Part shown: piece after piece, positions 17,491 through 25,293 of the stretch
How positions within the stretch are numbered: the first letter of the stretch is position 1
Layout: each line of letters starts with the position of its first letter
Assembly (NCBI GenBank): GCA_029260575.1
Contig: JAJDDB010000006.1
Location: 83,300 to 147,299, forward strand
DNA length: 64,000 nucleotides
Direction of reading: 5' to 3'
Source: Phycisphaerales bacterium
GTDB lineage: Bacteria > Planctomycetota > Phycisphaerae > Phycisphaerales > SM1A02
Notes under the pieces: generated by a model
Database searches by the model: none
Told to the model about the DNA's origin: nothing
What the model saw: only the letters and a program-made list of their open reading frames with translations
Translations under genes and position numbers: made by a program

Positions 17491-20472
17491 TCAGTCGCTC
17501 TTGACTGTCTGGGCAGTTTCGTCATTCACATGTTCGGCATCGACGATCAGACGTTCGACATCGATGCGCGCGCCGCCCGGTCGAGAAACGATCCGTACGA
17601 TTCCGCCGAGCCCGTGCGCTTGAAGTTCTGATTCAACCGCAGCCGACAACTCTTCGAGTTCTTCCATCGCACCGATCGGCAAGAGCCGCCGGACAAGCAC
17701 TTCGACATCGTCATCGATAACGATCTCGAAGCCGTTTTCCTTATATCGGTTGACGAGAATCTGAATTGCTGATTCAATTGACGGATCGGTCTTGCCCGGA
17801 TGATCATTGACCAGCAGCAACGGTTTGCTCGAAGTCGACTGCCACACGTGTGCATCATCTGACGACGCGTGTATAGAAACCGAAGGCGAAACTGCGTTGC
17901 GGTCCGGCAGGTAGAAAAGTTCATTGACGCGCATACCCGCTGTTCCAAACGACTGACCCTCGGTCATGTACAACACGCCGCTGTATCCGAGATCAAGCAA
18001 TTCTCGCGCAAGGTCATCCTCGACCGCATTCGCACCGTCCTGTTTCCACAATTCGAGATACGGGTGCAGCGTTGCTTCTGCGAGGACATCGCTGGCGACG
18101 AATTCGTAACCATCCAATCGTTTTTCGTGCAGTCGATTGTCAATCCAGAGATCGATGAGTTCTTCATCAGCGTCTGGATGATCGTTGATCAGGAGGATCG
18201 GATGCAGTTCAGGAACTGGTCGCCGACGTTCGGCTGCGCCATCTCGCGTGGAATACACATAGGAACCTTCGATGCCAAAGTTCCCGCGTCGATTCGAATC
18301 CTGCGAGATGTGCAGGATGCCGTAGTAGTTGTAAAGCTCGAGCGCATCCTCAATTGCGTCATCACTCGGCCCGTTCGGATCTGCCTTCCATTGGGCGTAC
18401 ATCTCGCTGATGATCGGCTGGGCAACGTCGTCACGAACCACCACATCAAATCCCTTGTCGCGATATTCCTGAATCACGTTGTCCGCTGCCTGCCGCAAAC
18501 CATCGTGACGGTCGTACTGCACAGCATCAATCACGATCACCGGCGGTCCCGGGTCGACTGGAACGGGAACGGTGCTGGCACGGGCGACGGATGCCTTTGA
18601 TCCGCCGGTGCTGCGCACGAGGCCTACCACGAGCAGCGCAAACAATCCGAGCACGACCAATGTCGTGAGGATGACCCACGGGCTTGGTTGGCGCTCTGCG
18701 ATCGCGCCGGTACGCCGACTGGCGGCTTTCTTGCGCATCTTCTGCGCGCGAGATCGTGCTTCGCGAACCTGTAACCGGGCAGCCCGCCGCGCCTGCTGTG
18801 TGCTGCTGCGAACCGTCTTGCGCGCGTGTTCGAACGCCTGCTTCGGGCTGGCCACACCCACCACGGCCGGTTCCGCCGAAGAAGCGAAGTCAACGGCATA
18901 TCGACCCGTCCACCAATTCGTAACGCGAAGCTTCGGCAGCGGCGCAGTCGGTTTTTCCACCGGGTTCAGATCGTCATCCAGATCAACTTTGCCAGCCTTG
19001 GCGAAGGGACCTTTGGACCCCAGCCCAGCAGCAAAAACGTACGCCTTCGGCCAGGGGTCATCCGTGCTGGACTCATTCTTCGGCTGCGGGGAGCAGGCAC
19101 CAACGACGTCTTCAACCGCAGCTGCGTCATCATCGAATTCCGCAGCATCCTGCGTGTATTGCGCTGCGGCACCGCCCATTGACGGCAAATCGACCGGTCG
19201 CACTGTAAACGGATCGCGCGCTGCAAGCACAATGTTCAGATCCGCAAGTAGGATATCAGCCGTTTCATAGCGCTTGTTGTAGTCCGCCATTGCTCTGCGC
19301 ACGATCCAGCGTAGCGCTTCAGGGCTTCGACGTGAGAACCGGCTCAATCCGCCGTGTGCCGGGAATGTGTTTTCAAGAACAAAGTACAACACAGCACCAA
19401 TTGCGAAGATGTCGAACTTCGCGCCGTCGACCTGATGTACCTTCACACCGCGCAGCGCGAGACGCACCATTTCCGGATCACGGAAGTATTCCGTGCCGTG
19501 CGTTGTCAACGTCATCGCGGATCGCAGCGGCGTCACCAGGCCAAGATCGACAAGCCGTGCGCCGTTCTCGTTGATGATGATGTTTTCCGGCTTGATGTCT
19601 TTGTGCCACAGTCCGCCGCGGTGATACGTCGACACGGTTTCGAGCAGATCACGCAGATACCCCATTGCTTTGGGCAGTTGTTTCCCTGTCAAGCCGCGAT
19701 CGCTTGATTCTGCGTGCAATTGCCGCGTCACCACACCGAGGTTGTCACCGGTGTGGTATGGCATGACGTACCAGAACCGGTGCTCATCCATACTGTGATC
19801 GAGCACAAGGCCGAGCTTGCGGGCTGCTTCCAGCGCGCGAGATTCGCGAATGATCTGCGGCAATGATGAACCGTCAGTCAGCGCAAAGCTCTTGATGACG
19901 ACACGATCGGGTAGGTTGAGGCGTGCTGTGCGACCTGCACCGCTTGGCTGGGCAATATAAAGTTTGCCGCCAGATCCACCGCCACGCAATGAACCAACAA
20001 TCGTGTACCCCTCGAATGTACCGGTGCGTCGACTGGGTTTGTCGGATGTCGGTGCGCCAGCCATAGCTTCGGGTACGCGATCTTCGAGCCCTTCAAGCAA
20101 ACCGTGCAGCAGAACCAGACGCAGCGGTCGTTGCAACGCGACTCGATACACACACAAGATGAGTACTTTGCATTCACGTTTTATTGATTCCGCAAAATGA
20201 CCCGCAGCAGACCATCTGCCGATGATGACATTCAACGGCACCATCGGCGCAAGCACGATCATCGCCAGCACGGAGCCGACGGCGCGGATTGTGTCGCCGA
20301 TCATCCCGAAGATGAACGAGAAGATGTGCTGGATCACCCAACCGATGCCCTTGAACAGGTTGCTGATCAGCCAGACAACGCCCTTGATGACCGGGACGAT
20401 GACAAAAATCAGCACCAGAACGCAGACCGCAATGGCAAGGGCAAACAGAATGACGCCTATTAGACCTGACAT
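17491..20472 (-). CDS. Membrane-bound Ser/Thr protein kinase with three C-terminal repeats
   Basis: Hanks-type kinase, 993 residues. The N-terminus carries several hydrophobic segments (1-35, about 43-58, 64-86). The kinase domain is about 152-420: a Gly-rich loop (SLRGGGSGG), Lys194 in VVIK, HKDIKPEN at 290-297 with catalytic Asp292, and DLG (309-311) in place of DFG. The catalytic residues look intact. A basic/Ala-rich stretch (545-595) leads to a membrane segment (598-619), placing the C-terminal 370 residues outside. There, three degenerate repeats of 100-125 residues begin near 645, 759 and 885 (V-I-V-I-D, L-L-I-N-D-H-P, L-L-V-N-D-H-P). It lies 78 bp downstream of a sigma-factor gene on the same strand. 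Confidence 0.9.
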   Translation of the reverse strand: MSGLIGVILFALAIAVCVLVLIFVIVPVIKGVVWLISNLFKGIGWVIQHIFSFIFGMIGDTIRAVGSVLAMIVLAPMVPLNVIIGRWSAAGHFAESIKRECKVLILCVYRVALQRPLRLVLLHGLLEGLEDRVPEAMAGAPTSDKPSRRTGTFEGYTIVGSLRGGGSGGKLYIAQPSGAGRTARLNLPDRVVIKSFALTDGSSLPQIIRESRALEAARKLGLVLDHSMDEHRFWYVMPYHTGDNLGVVTRQLHAESSDRGLTGKQLPKAMGYLRDLLETVSTYHRGGLWHKDIKPENIIINENGARLVDLGLVTPLRSAMTLTTHGTEYFRDPEMVRLALRGVKVHQVDGAKFDIFAIGAVLYFVLENTFPAHGGLSRFSRRSPEALRWIVRRAMADYNKRYETADILLADLNIVLAARDPFTVRPVDLPSMGGAAAQYTQDAAEFDDDAAAVEDVVGACSPQPKNESSTDDPWPKAYVFAAGLGSKGPFAKAGKVDLDDDLNPVEKPTAPLPKLRVTNWWTGRYAVDFASSAEPAVVGVASPKQAFEHARKTVRSSTQQARRAARLQVREARSRAQKMRKKAASRRTGAIAERQPSPWVILTTLVVLGLFALLVVGLVRSTGGSKASVARASTVPVPVDPGPPVIVIDAVQYDRHDGLRQAADNVIQEYRDKGFDVVVRDDVAQPIISEMYAQWKADPNGPSDDAIEDALELYNYYGILHISQDSNRRGNFGIEGSYVYSTRDGAAERRRPVPELHPILLINDHPDADEELIDLWIDNRLHEKRLDGYEFVASDVLAEATLHPYLELWKQDGANAVEDDLARELLDLGYSGVLYMTEGQSFGTAGMRVNELFYLPDRNAVSPSVSIHASSDDAHVWQSTSSKPLLLVNDHPGKTDPSIESAIQILVNRYKENGFEIVIDDDVEVLVRRLLPIGAMEELEELSAAVESELQAHGLGGIVRIVSRPGGARIDVERLIVDAEHVNDETAQTVKSD

Positions 20473-20534
20473 AGCTCACGTCTCCCGCTGGTGCGGGTTC
20501 AATTTGTGACCGGCCGGAGTAACACCGGACGCAG

Positions 20535-20555
20535 TCTGAGGCGACCCGCCTCAGA
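20535..20555 (-). other. Perfect hairpin spanning the sigma-factor stop codon
   Basis: TCTGAGGCG and CGCCTCAGA form a 9-bp perfect stem with a 3-base loop. The stem includes the TGA stop of the sigma-factor gene, just before the 78-bp gap to the kinase gene. No T-run follows on the minus strand, so it is not a standard terminator; a role in mRNA processing or partial attenuation between the two genes is possible. Confidence 0.5.
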
Positions 20556-21333
20556 ATTCTTCCGAAGCGAGGGCTTCATCTTCCAGGATTAATCGCGCCT
20601 GCTGGTGATAAATATCCGCAAGGGCATCATCGAACATGCCGTCGTCGCCACCCAGGCCCGCCTTGTCGACTTCCGCCATTTCTTCTGCGGTGAAACTGTA
20701 GGTCGAAACCACTTCTGTCAGCCGGGTTCGAAGCAGCACCCGAATCTTCTGCAGGTATCTGCTGACGGTCGGTTCGCTGACGCCGAGCTGTTCCGCCACA
20801 TTTTTGCCGGCCTTCATCTCAAAAATCCGCATTTGGTAGACCTGAAATGGCAGAAATTCCGCATCCGATTCGACCCTGCGAATCGCTGCGTACACCTTGG
20901 CCTGAAAGACGTTCTGTTCATAGATCCCGTCTGCCTGGATGCCGTCTGCCTGGCCCATATAGCGTTCATCAAGCTCGGACGGACGTTTGCCGCCGCCGCG
21001 TTTGAGAGCCATGCGACGGTCAATTTCATCGCCGAGTGCATGCTTTGCGATCGATAGCAGCCAGGTGCTGAAGCGCGCGCCACGGTTGGGGTCATAGCGA
21101 TGTATGGAATCTGAAAGGGCAGCAAGCGTTTCCTGCGTGAGGTCGCGCACGGTTTCCACGCCGATGCGTCCTCGTCCCCACTTGGTGAGCTGATTGCGCA
21201 GGACGGGTCCGAAGATTTCCCACAGCTCGAACCACGCGGATTCATCGCGATCGCGCAGCCGCTTGACGAACGAAGTGGTCAGTGTGTTCAGCACCGTCCG
21301 CTTTGTTCCGCTTGAGCGGGTGGATTCTTTCAT
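20551..21333 (-). CDS. RNA polymerase sigma factor, sigma-70 / ECF-like
   Basis: The 260-residue product has region 2 (ELWEIFGPVLRNQLTKW, ETVRDLTQETLAALSDSIHRYDP, GARFSTWLLSIAKHALGDEIDRR; about 38-107) and region 4 (EFLPFQVYQMRIFEMKAGKNVAEQLGVSEPTVSRYLQKIRVLLR; about 158-202) with a helix-turn-helix GVSEPTVSRYL. There is no region 3, as in ECF factors. An acidic C-terminal extension of about 55 residues follows. The start at 21333 (MKESTRSS) was chosen because the open frame upstream has no coding character. It directly precedes the membrane kinase gene, so phosphorylation control of this sigma factor is plausible but not shown. Confidence 0.88.
   Translation of the reverse strand: MKESTRSSGTKRTVLNTLTTSFVKRLRDRDESAWFELWEIFGPVLRNQLTKWGRGRIGVETVRDLTQETLAALSDSIHRYDPNRGARFSTWLLSIAKHALGDEIDRRMALKRGGGKRPSELDERYMGQADGIQADGIYEQNVFQAKVYAAIRRVESDAEFLPFQVYQMRIFEMKAGKNVAEQLGVSEPTVSRYLQKIRVLLRTRLTEVVSTYSFTAEEMAEVDKAGLGGDDGMFDDALADIYHQQARLILEDEALASEEF
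20923..20952 (-). repeat. 15-bp tandem duplication inside the sigma-factor gene
   Basis: Two adjacent 15-base units (20923-20937 and 20938-20952) differ at one base. They encode Q-A-D-G-I twice in the linker between regions 2 and 4. This looks like a recent in-frame slippage duplication. Confidence 0.75.
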
Positions 21334-21651
21334 GAAAGCTGCCCCCAACCCGGATTCTTTGTTCCGGCGTGCCGAGTTTCGCCACGGCACCGTCCTGAAG
21401 TGTAGTGCGGGTTTTTGGCCGGGCCTGTCTTGATTCGGCCGTTTCCGGACGTTTGAGTCGGTCCGGACCGCCTGTTTTACCCCGATCCACGCAATCCATG
21501 GCCGGTTGCGCATCACGGGGCCGGTTTTTGCAATACATCTGAAAACGCCGGCTGAGTGCTCCCAATAAGTCTGCTGGAACGCGTCAGTGGTTGACGCGGC
21601 TTTCAAGGCAAATCCCTCTCCCCGAGAGGCATGCATCTGAAAGGATTGAAC
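21334..21651. other. Divergent intergenic region, sigma factor / coiled-coil gene
   Basis: No gene seen. The 318 bases must hold the promoters of both divergent genes. Visible symmetry includes the 12-base palindrome CGGTCCGGACCG at 21459-21470 and a GCGTCA/TGACGC hairpin at 21581-21597. A CCGG-TTTTTG motif occurs near 21525 and a GCGGGTTTTTGGCC-type stretch near 21407. No confident -35/-10 pair was found. Confidence 0.4.
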
Positions 21652-22599
21652 ATGAGCTGCTTAACACGCTGCGTTTTCAGGTGGGGCCTCGTCGGCGGAC
21701 TGGCTCTTGGCGGATTGACACTCCTGGTCGGACCCGACCGCGTCGCCGCTGGAATTTCTCAGGTCCGCGCGAAGGCACAATCGGTCGTTGATTCCTGTGT
21801 GGATGATCCCGTGGCGCTGCGTCGGCAACTTGCTGACCTCGCTGATGAATACCCCCATCGAATCGCTGAAGTGCAGGCGGAAATCGCTGAAGTGAATCAC
21901 CAGATTGCGGAAATCGACCGCGATACGGAGATCGCCAAGCGCGTCGTCGCACTCTCCACCGATGACCTGATGGACCTCAAGACTCGCGTCGCCCGAGCTG
22001 AACAAGCTCAGAGCGACAACCCCGGCCGGCTGATTGCCATCCGGCACGAAGGCGTCCGCTTCAATATCGAAGAGGCGTACACCGAAGCGCAGCGCATCAA
22101 TAATGTTCGCGAAGCCTATCGCGATCGCGCTGCCCAGAACGAAATGCAGCTTCAGTTCCTCACTGAACAAAAGTCGCGTCTGACAGACATCTTCACCAGC
22201 CTCGAGGATGAATTTACCACCTTCGAAACACAACTCATTCAGCTTGATCGTCAGATCGACGCCATCGAGCGCAATGAACGCCTGATCGAACTGACCGAAC
22301 AGCAACAAGCGACGCTGGAAAGCTACGACCGCATGGGCAAGGTCGGCAACCTCAAACAACTCGAAGGCAAGCTCGCAGAGCTTCGCGCCTATCAGCAGGC
22401 ACAGCTCGACACGCTGGCCAAGAAAGGCGTCCGTCGTGACTACGAACGCCAGGCTGAACTCGAACTGAGCGAAGGTACTGACAGCAACCGGCTGTTTGAT
22501 GCCATCATCGAAATCGATCTTGACGATGACGATTCATCCGAAGCAGATGAAGATGATGATCGCACAATGGCGTGGAACGGCACGCTGATCATCGAGTAA
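21652..22599 (+). CDS. Exported coiled-coil protein of unknown function
   Basis: The 315-residue product has an N-terminal hydrophobic segment (WGLVGGLALGGLTLLVG) that is a signal peptide or anchor, then a long helical coiled coil of about 40-270 rich in Glu, Gln, Asp and Arg, with several heptad stretches (IAEVQAEIAEVNHQIAEID, LIQLDRQIDAIERNERLIELTEQQQ). It ends in a very acidic segment (IDLDDDDSSEADEDDD). AAGGA 6 bases before ATG at 21652 supports this start over 21631. It is divergent from the sigma factor/kinase pair and ends in a strong terminator; a shared regulatory role is possible. Confidence 0.8.
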   Translation: MSCLTRCVFRWGLVGGLALGGLTLLVGPDRVAAGISQVRAKAQSVVDSCVDDPVALRRQLADLADEYPHRIAEVQAEIAEVNHQIAEIDRDTEIAKRVVALSTDDLMDLKTRVARAEQAQSDNPGRLIAIRHEGVRFNIEEAYTEAQRINNVREAYRDRAAQNEMQLQFLTEQKSRLTDIFTSLEDEFTTFETQLIQLDRQIDAIERNERLIELTEQQQATLESYDRMGKVGNLKQLEGKLAELRAYQQAQLDTLAKKGVRRDYERQAELELSEGTDSNRLFDAIIEIDLDDDDSSEADEDDDRTMAWNGTLIIE

Positions 22600-22638
22600 G
22601 CAATCAGTCCAGAACTTCTGTTCCTGTTTTCGAACAAG

Positions 22639-22665
22639 ACCCGCGACATTAGTCGCGGGTTTTTT
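22639..22665 (+). terminator. Rho-independent terminator of the coiled-coil gene
   Basis: A perfect 9-bp stem ACCCGCGAC / GTCGCGGGT with loop ATTA is followed by six T. It starts 39 bases after the stop of the coiled-coil gene. Confidence 0.93.
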
Positions 22666-22730
22666 CATGCGCGATGAAGGACTCGCCACTGCGAGCCGGA
22701 GCTTCCCCGATTCGATTGGTGCACGATCAG

Positions 22731-23501
22731 TCAATTGCGTTCGTTCGTCAGTTTAGAGCGCCCCCAGCCACACTCCGAACACCCAGTTGAGGCGCCGCCG
22801 TGCAGTTGATACCCGCAGCGTGAACAGCGCCCGCGCAGCCGGTGAACGCCTCGCCGCAGACGACTGATACTGAAGAACAGCGCAAACCAAAGCAGCGCGT
22901 AAAACAATGTATTGAAGAAGAAGCCGTGCCAGATAGGCAAATACGGCAATGTTGGAATTCTTCCAGGTGCAGTGTCCTTCTTCAACGGGAAACCGCCATA
23001 CGTCTCATCGATCCCGAGTCGAAGTGCTGTTCGCTCCGGAGGTGCGCACCACAGCGAGAGAACCGGCCAACCTCGCGCATCTACACTTCGAACATCAGCA
23101 TCTTCGCCGTTGTCTTCACTGAGCCACAACAACAAATAATCGTCACACCAAATCGGTAGCGACTCTATAACGGAAGAATCGGCCTCGAGACCATGACCGT
23201 CTGCGCCGTGTTGAAAATCCCCAATGAATAAGTTAATGAAGAGCGAACCCTGCTTGTACCACGGTACGACGATCACAACGCCATGCCTGTCAATGCCCTC
23301 GTCTTGAAGATGTCGCCACCGAGTAGCTGTTTCATCATCGACATCGGGTGAATCCCAAATGCTTCCACCTGTCGGCTCCCTTTCCGACCCAACAAAAAAT
23401 ACAAGGCCCCACGCGACGGCGATTGTGGTCAACGCACCTGCAAGGCAGTAAACAACCCCCAGCAACAACACGCGTCGCAGACTCAACCGACGATGATTCA
23501 A
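22731..23501 (-). CDS. Membrane protein with C-terminal zinc ribbon
   Basis: The 256-residue product has an N-terminal membrane segment (about 9-37, VLLLGVVYCLAGALTTIAVAWGLVFFV), an extracytoplasmic region with several Trp, a second membrane segment (about 195-213, FFFNTLFYALLWFALFFSI), then RGRCSRCGYQLHGG and GCSECGWGR, a four-Cys zinc ribbon. Proteins with this layout are common and often duplicated in Phycisphaerae; their function is unknown. The start is a TTG, supported by an AAGGTGG box 6 bases upstream. Confidence 0.75.
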   Translation of the reverse strand: MNHRRLSLRRVLLLGVVYCLAGALTTIAVAWGLVFFVGSEREPTGGSIWDSPDVDDETATRWRHLQDEGIDRHGVVIVVPWYKQGSLFINLFIGDFQHGADGHGLEADSSVIESLPIWCDDYLLLWLSEDNGEDADVRSVDARGWPVLSLWCAPPERTALRLGIDETYGGFPLKKDTAPGRIPTLPYLPIWHGFFFNTLFYALLWFALFFSISRLRRGVHRLRGRCSRCGYQLHGGASTGCSECGWGRSKLTNERN

Positions 23502-23622
23502 TCCAATGCCACCTTGACCTCTGCGACTTTGTGGTGAAACCTCTTATGAATTCTCCCGACGTTTGCGCAGACAAGTTCGTACATCAATCCGGGCGGGGAC
23601 GCCCCGGCTCGCGCCAGTTTGC

Positions 23623-24918
23623 TCACTTCACCTCGATGCGGAATGTGAACGCATCAGGTTCATCTTCATCACGCACCCATCGCACCGAGATTTCGTGCGG
23701 CTGCAGATGCTGCGTTTGAATCCCGCACGGAAACGGATGCTGCTCCGCCAGCTTGCGCTCGCGGAAAGTCGCTCTGCGTAAATCAATCGCCCCGACTGCA
23801 AACACCGGCTGCTGATCGGAGAGATCATCTTCGAATATCACAAACAGCGAATCATCATCCGCATTGAGCACTGTTTCCACGCCGTGCGCCCCAAGTGTGT
23901 ACGTAAAACCCACCGCACGCAGCTTGGCTTTCAACTCTTCAAGCGTTTCCGGCACGATTTTCTGCTCGCGCAAATGCAGCGCCCCCGCAGCAAGAAATTC
24001 CATGCGCTCCATCGCCGTCACAAACGCGCTCGGCTGCATCTGCAGCACGAATTCCTTCCACTGTTTCTCGAACGCTTCGATATCCGGTGAACCAAACGCG
24101 CGAATAAAACTCTGCTCGCTCGTGTATCCTGCATTGATCATCTTCAGGTAGTTTTCGAATGCCTGCACATACCTGCCGCCATCGCCATACACGAGAAACT
24201 GCACCATCGACCACGCCTGGTGGTATTGCAGCGCCGCATCGCCCCGGCGAACCTGCGCGCCCCATAGCTGGCCGTCCATTGTCAGCATCCGCCGAAGCGG
24301 AATGTGCTCATTGAGTTCGATTGCATCGCGAATGCGCTTGATGACGCGAGGTGTTGTCTGACCGATGACTAGTTTGCGATTGACCAACACCGCCTCGCCG
24401 AAGAATTCTGCAAGACCTTCATTGGCCCACGGCGGCAGCTCCGCTCCGAATCGGCTGAACGCAAACTGATGAAACCCTTCGTGCTGCAGAACATGTTCAA
24501 TTCTGCGCCGCGGCAGGTTCTCGATCCAGAATGCAAGCGCTGTGCCGGAGGGGTTGGCAAAGAACATCCCGCCGGAGCCCGTGCCATCAACGCCGAATTT
24601 TGTGCGCAGCACGAATTGATACTCGAGATGCTCGGCAAAGATCATGACGTTGAGCTTTTCCGGCTCGCGCGATGGCAAAGACGCTAGCCGCTGCGCGTAC
24701 TGCTCGTACATCAGATTGAGATGTCGCGCGAGACTGTTTGCAAGCTCCGGTTCGACATCGGTCTTGATCCAATAATGGCCGATCTTCTTTTCTTCAGCCC
24801 GCTCCCACCACGGCAGGCGGGCCTGGCGCTGGAGAATATCCTGCGCGTGCGCGGCACTTGGACCGAAGAACGTAACTACAAACAGCGCTGTCAAGCACAT
24901 TGACAGCAACCGCGACAT
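23623..24918 (-). CDS. Secreted DUF1570-like putative metalloprotease
   Basis: The 431-residue product has a signal peptide (MSRLLSMCLTALFVVTFFGPSAAHA). A zincin motif HEGFH lies at 146-150, followed by ANEGLAEFF (165-173) where Glu167 or Glu171 could be the third zinc ligand, as in gluzincin-type DUF1570 proteins of planctomycetes. Later helices (QYHQAWSMVQFLVYGDGGRYVQAFENYL) fit the same family. The start is uncertain: ATG 24945 or longer frames are also open, but 24918 gives the cleanest signal peptide. Confidence 0.8.
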   Translation of the reverse strand: MSRLLSMCLTALFVVTFFGPSAAHAQDILQRQARLPWWERAEEKKIGHYWIKTDVEPELANSLARHLNLMYEQYAQRLASLPSREPEKLNVMIFAEHLEYQFVLRTKFGVDGTGSGGMFFANPSGTALAFWIENLPRRRIEHVLQHEGFHQFAFSRFGAELPPWANEGLAEFFGEAVLVNRKLVIGQTTPRVIKRIRDAIELNEHIPLRRMLTMDGQLWGAQVRRGDAALQYHQAWSMVQFLVYGDGGRYVQAFENYLKMINAGYTSEQSFIRAFGSPDIEAFEKQWKEFVLQMQPSAFVTAMERMEFLAAGALHLREQKIVPETLEELKAKLRAVGFTYTLGAHGVETVLNADDDSLFVIFEDDLSDQQPVFAVGAIDLRRATFRERKLAEQHPFPCGIQTQHLQPHEISVRWVRDEDEPDAFTFRIEVK

Positions 24919-25293
24919 ACGCGTGATCAGCACATCAGCACCCATAGCCGGCTGATTGTACGACTGAATATGGCAAGACTGCATTGAATGACTGTTCGCT
25001 GGCATTTGGGCAACCGATCCGAAAAACCGGCCAGTCCGTTCACGTCCGCGCAAAAGAAAGCCCGAGCTAGAATGCTCCGCTCGGGCCCTCTCAGGGGAGG
25101 AGGAAGATGAGGTCATTGTTGTGGACGCCTTGTGTTGACGTCACATATAGAACGCATTCCGAGGGTGGTTTGTTCCGTATCCCAACTCAACATTCCAAAA
25201 AAACATGGCTGAATAGCCCGGACGGATCGATCAACCGCGTTCCCAAACAGCCATGCTCGCTTAACCGAACTACTATCAGGCAGGATAAGTTGC
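24919..25293. other. Intergenic region with hairpin, no gene seen
   Basis: These 375 bases separate the divergent DUF1570-like gene and the Gln-rich membrane-protein gene. No convincing gene was found; short open frames here lack a ribosome binding site or coding pattern. A strong hairpin lies at 25060-25086, and an AGGA-type ribosome binding site precedes the gene at 25294. Confidence 0.4.
25060..25086 (-). terminator. Possible terminator or attenuator on the minus strand
   Basis: GCCCGAGC (25060-25067) and GCTCGGGC (25079-25086) form an 8-bp perfect stem with an 11-base loop. On the minus strand it is followed by TTTCTTTTG, like an intrinsic terminator. It lies upstream of the DUF1570-like gene, so it would act as a leader attenuator or end an unrecognised short transcript. 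Confidence 0.45.

Noticed and set aside
25130-25155. TTGACG and TATAGA boxes in the gap before the Gln-rich gene
   Set aside because: The two boxes are too close together to form a sigma-70 promoter.
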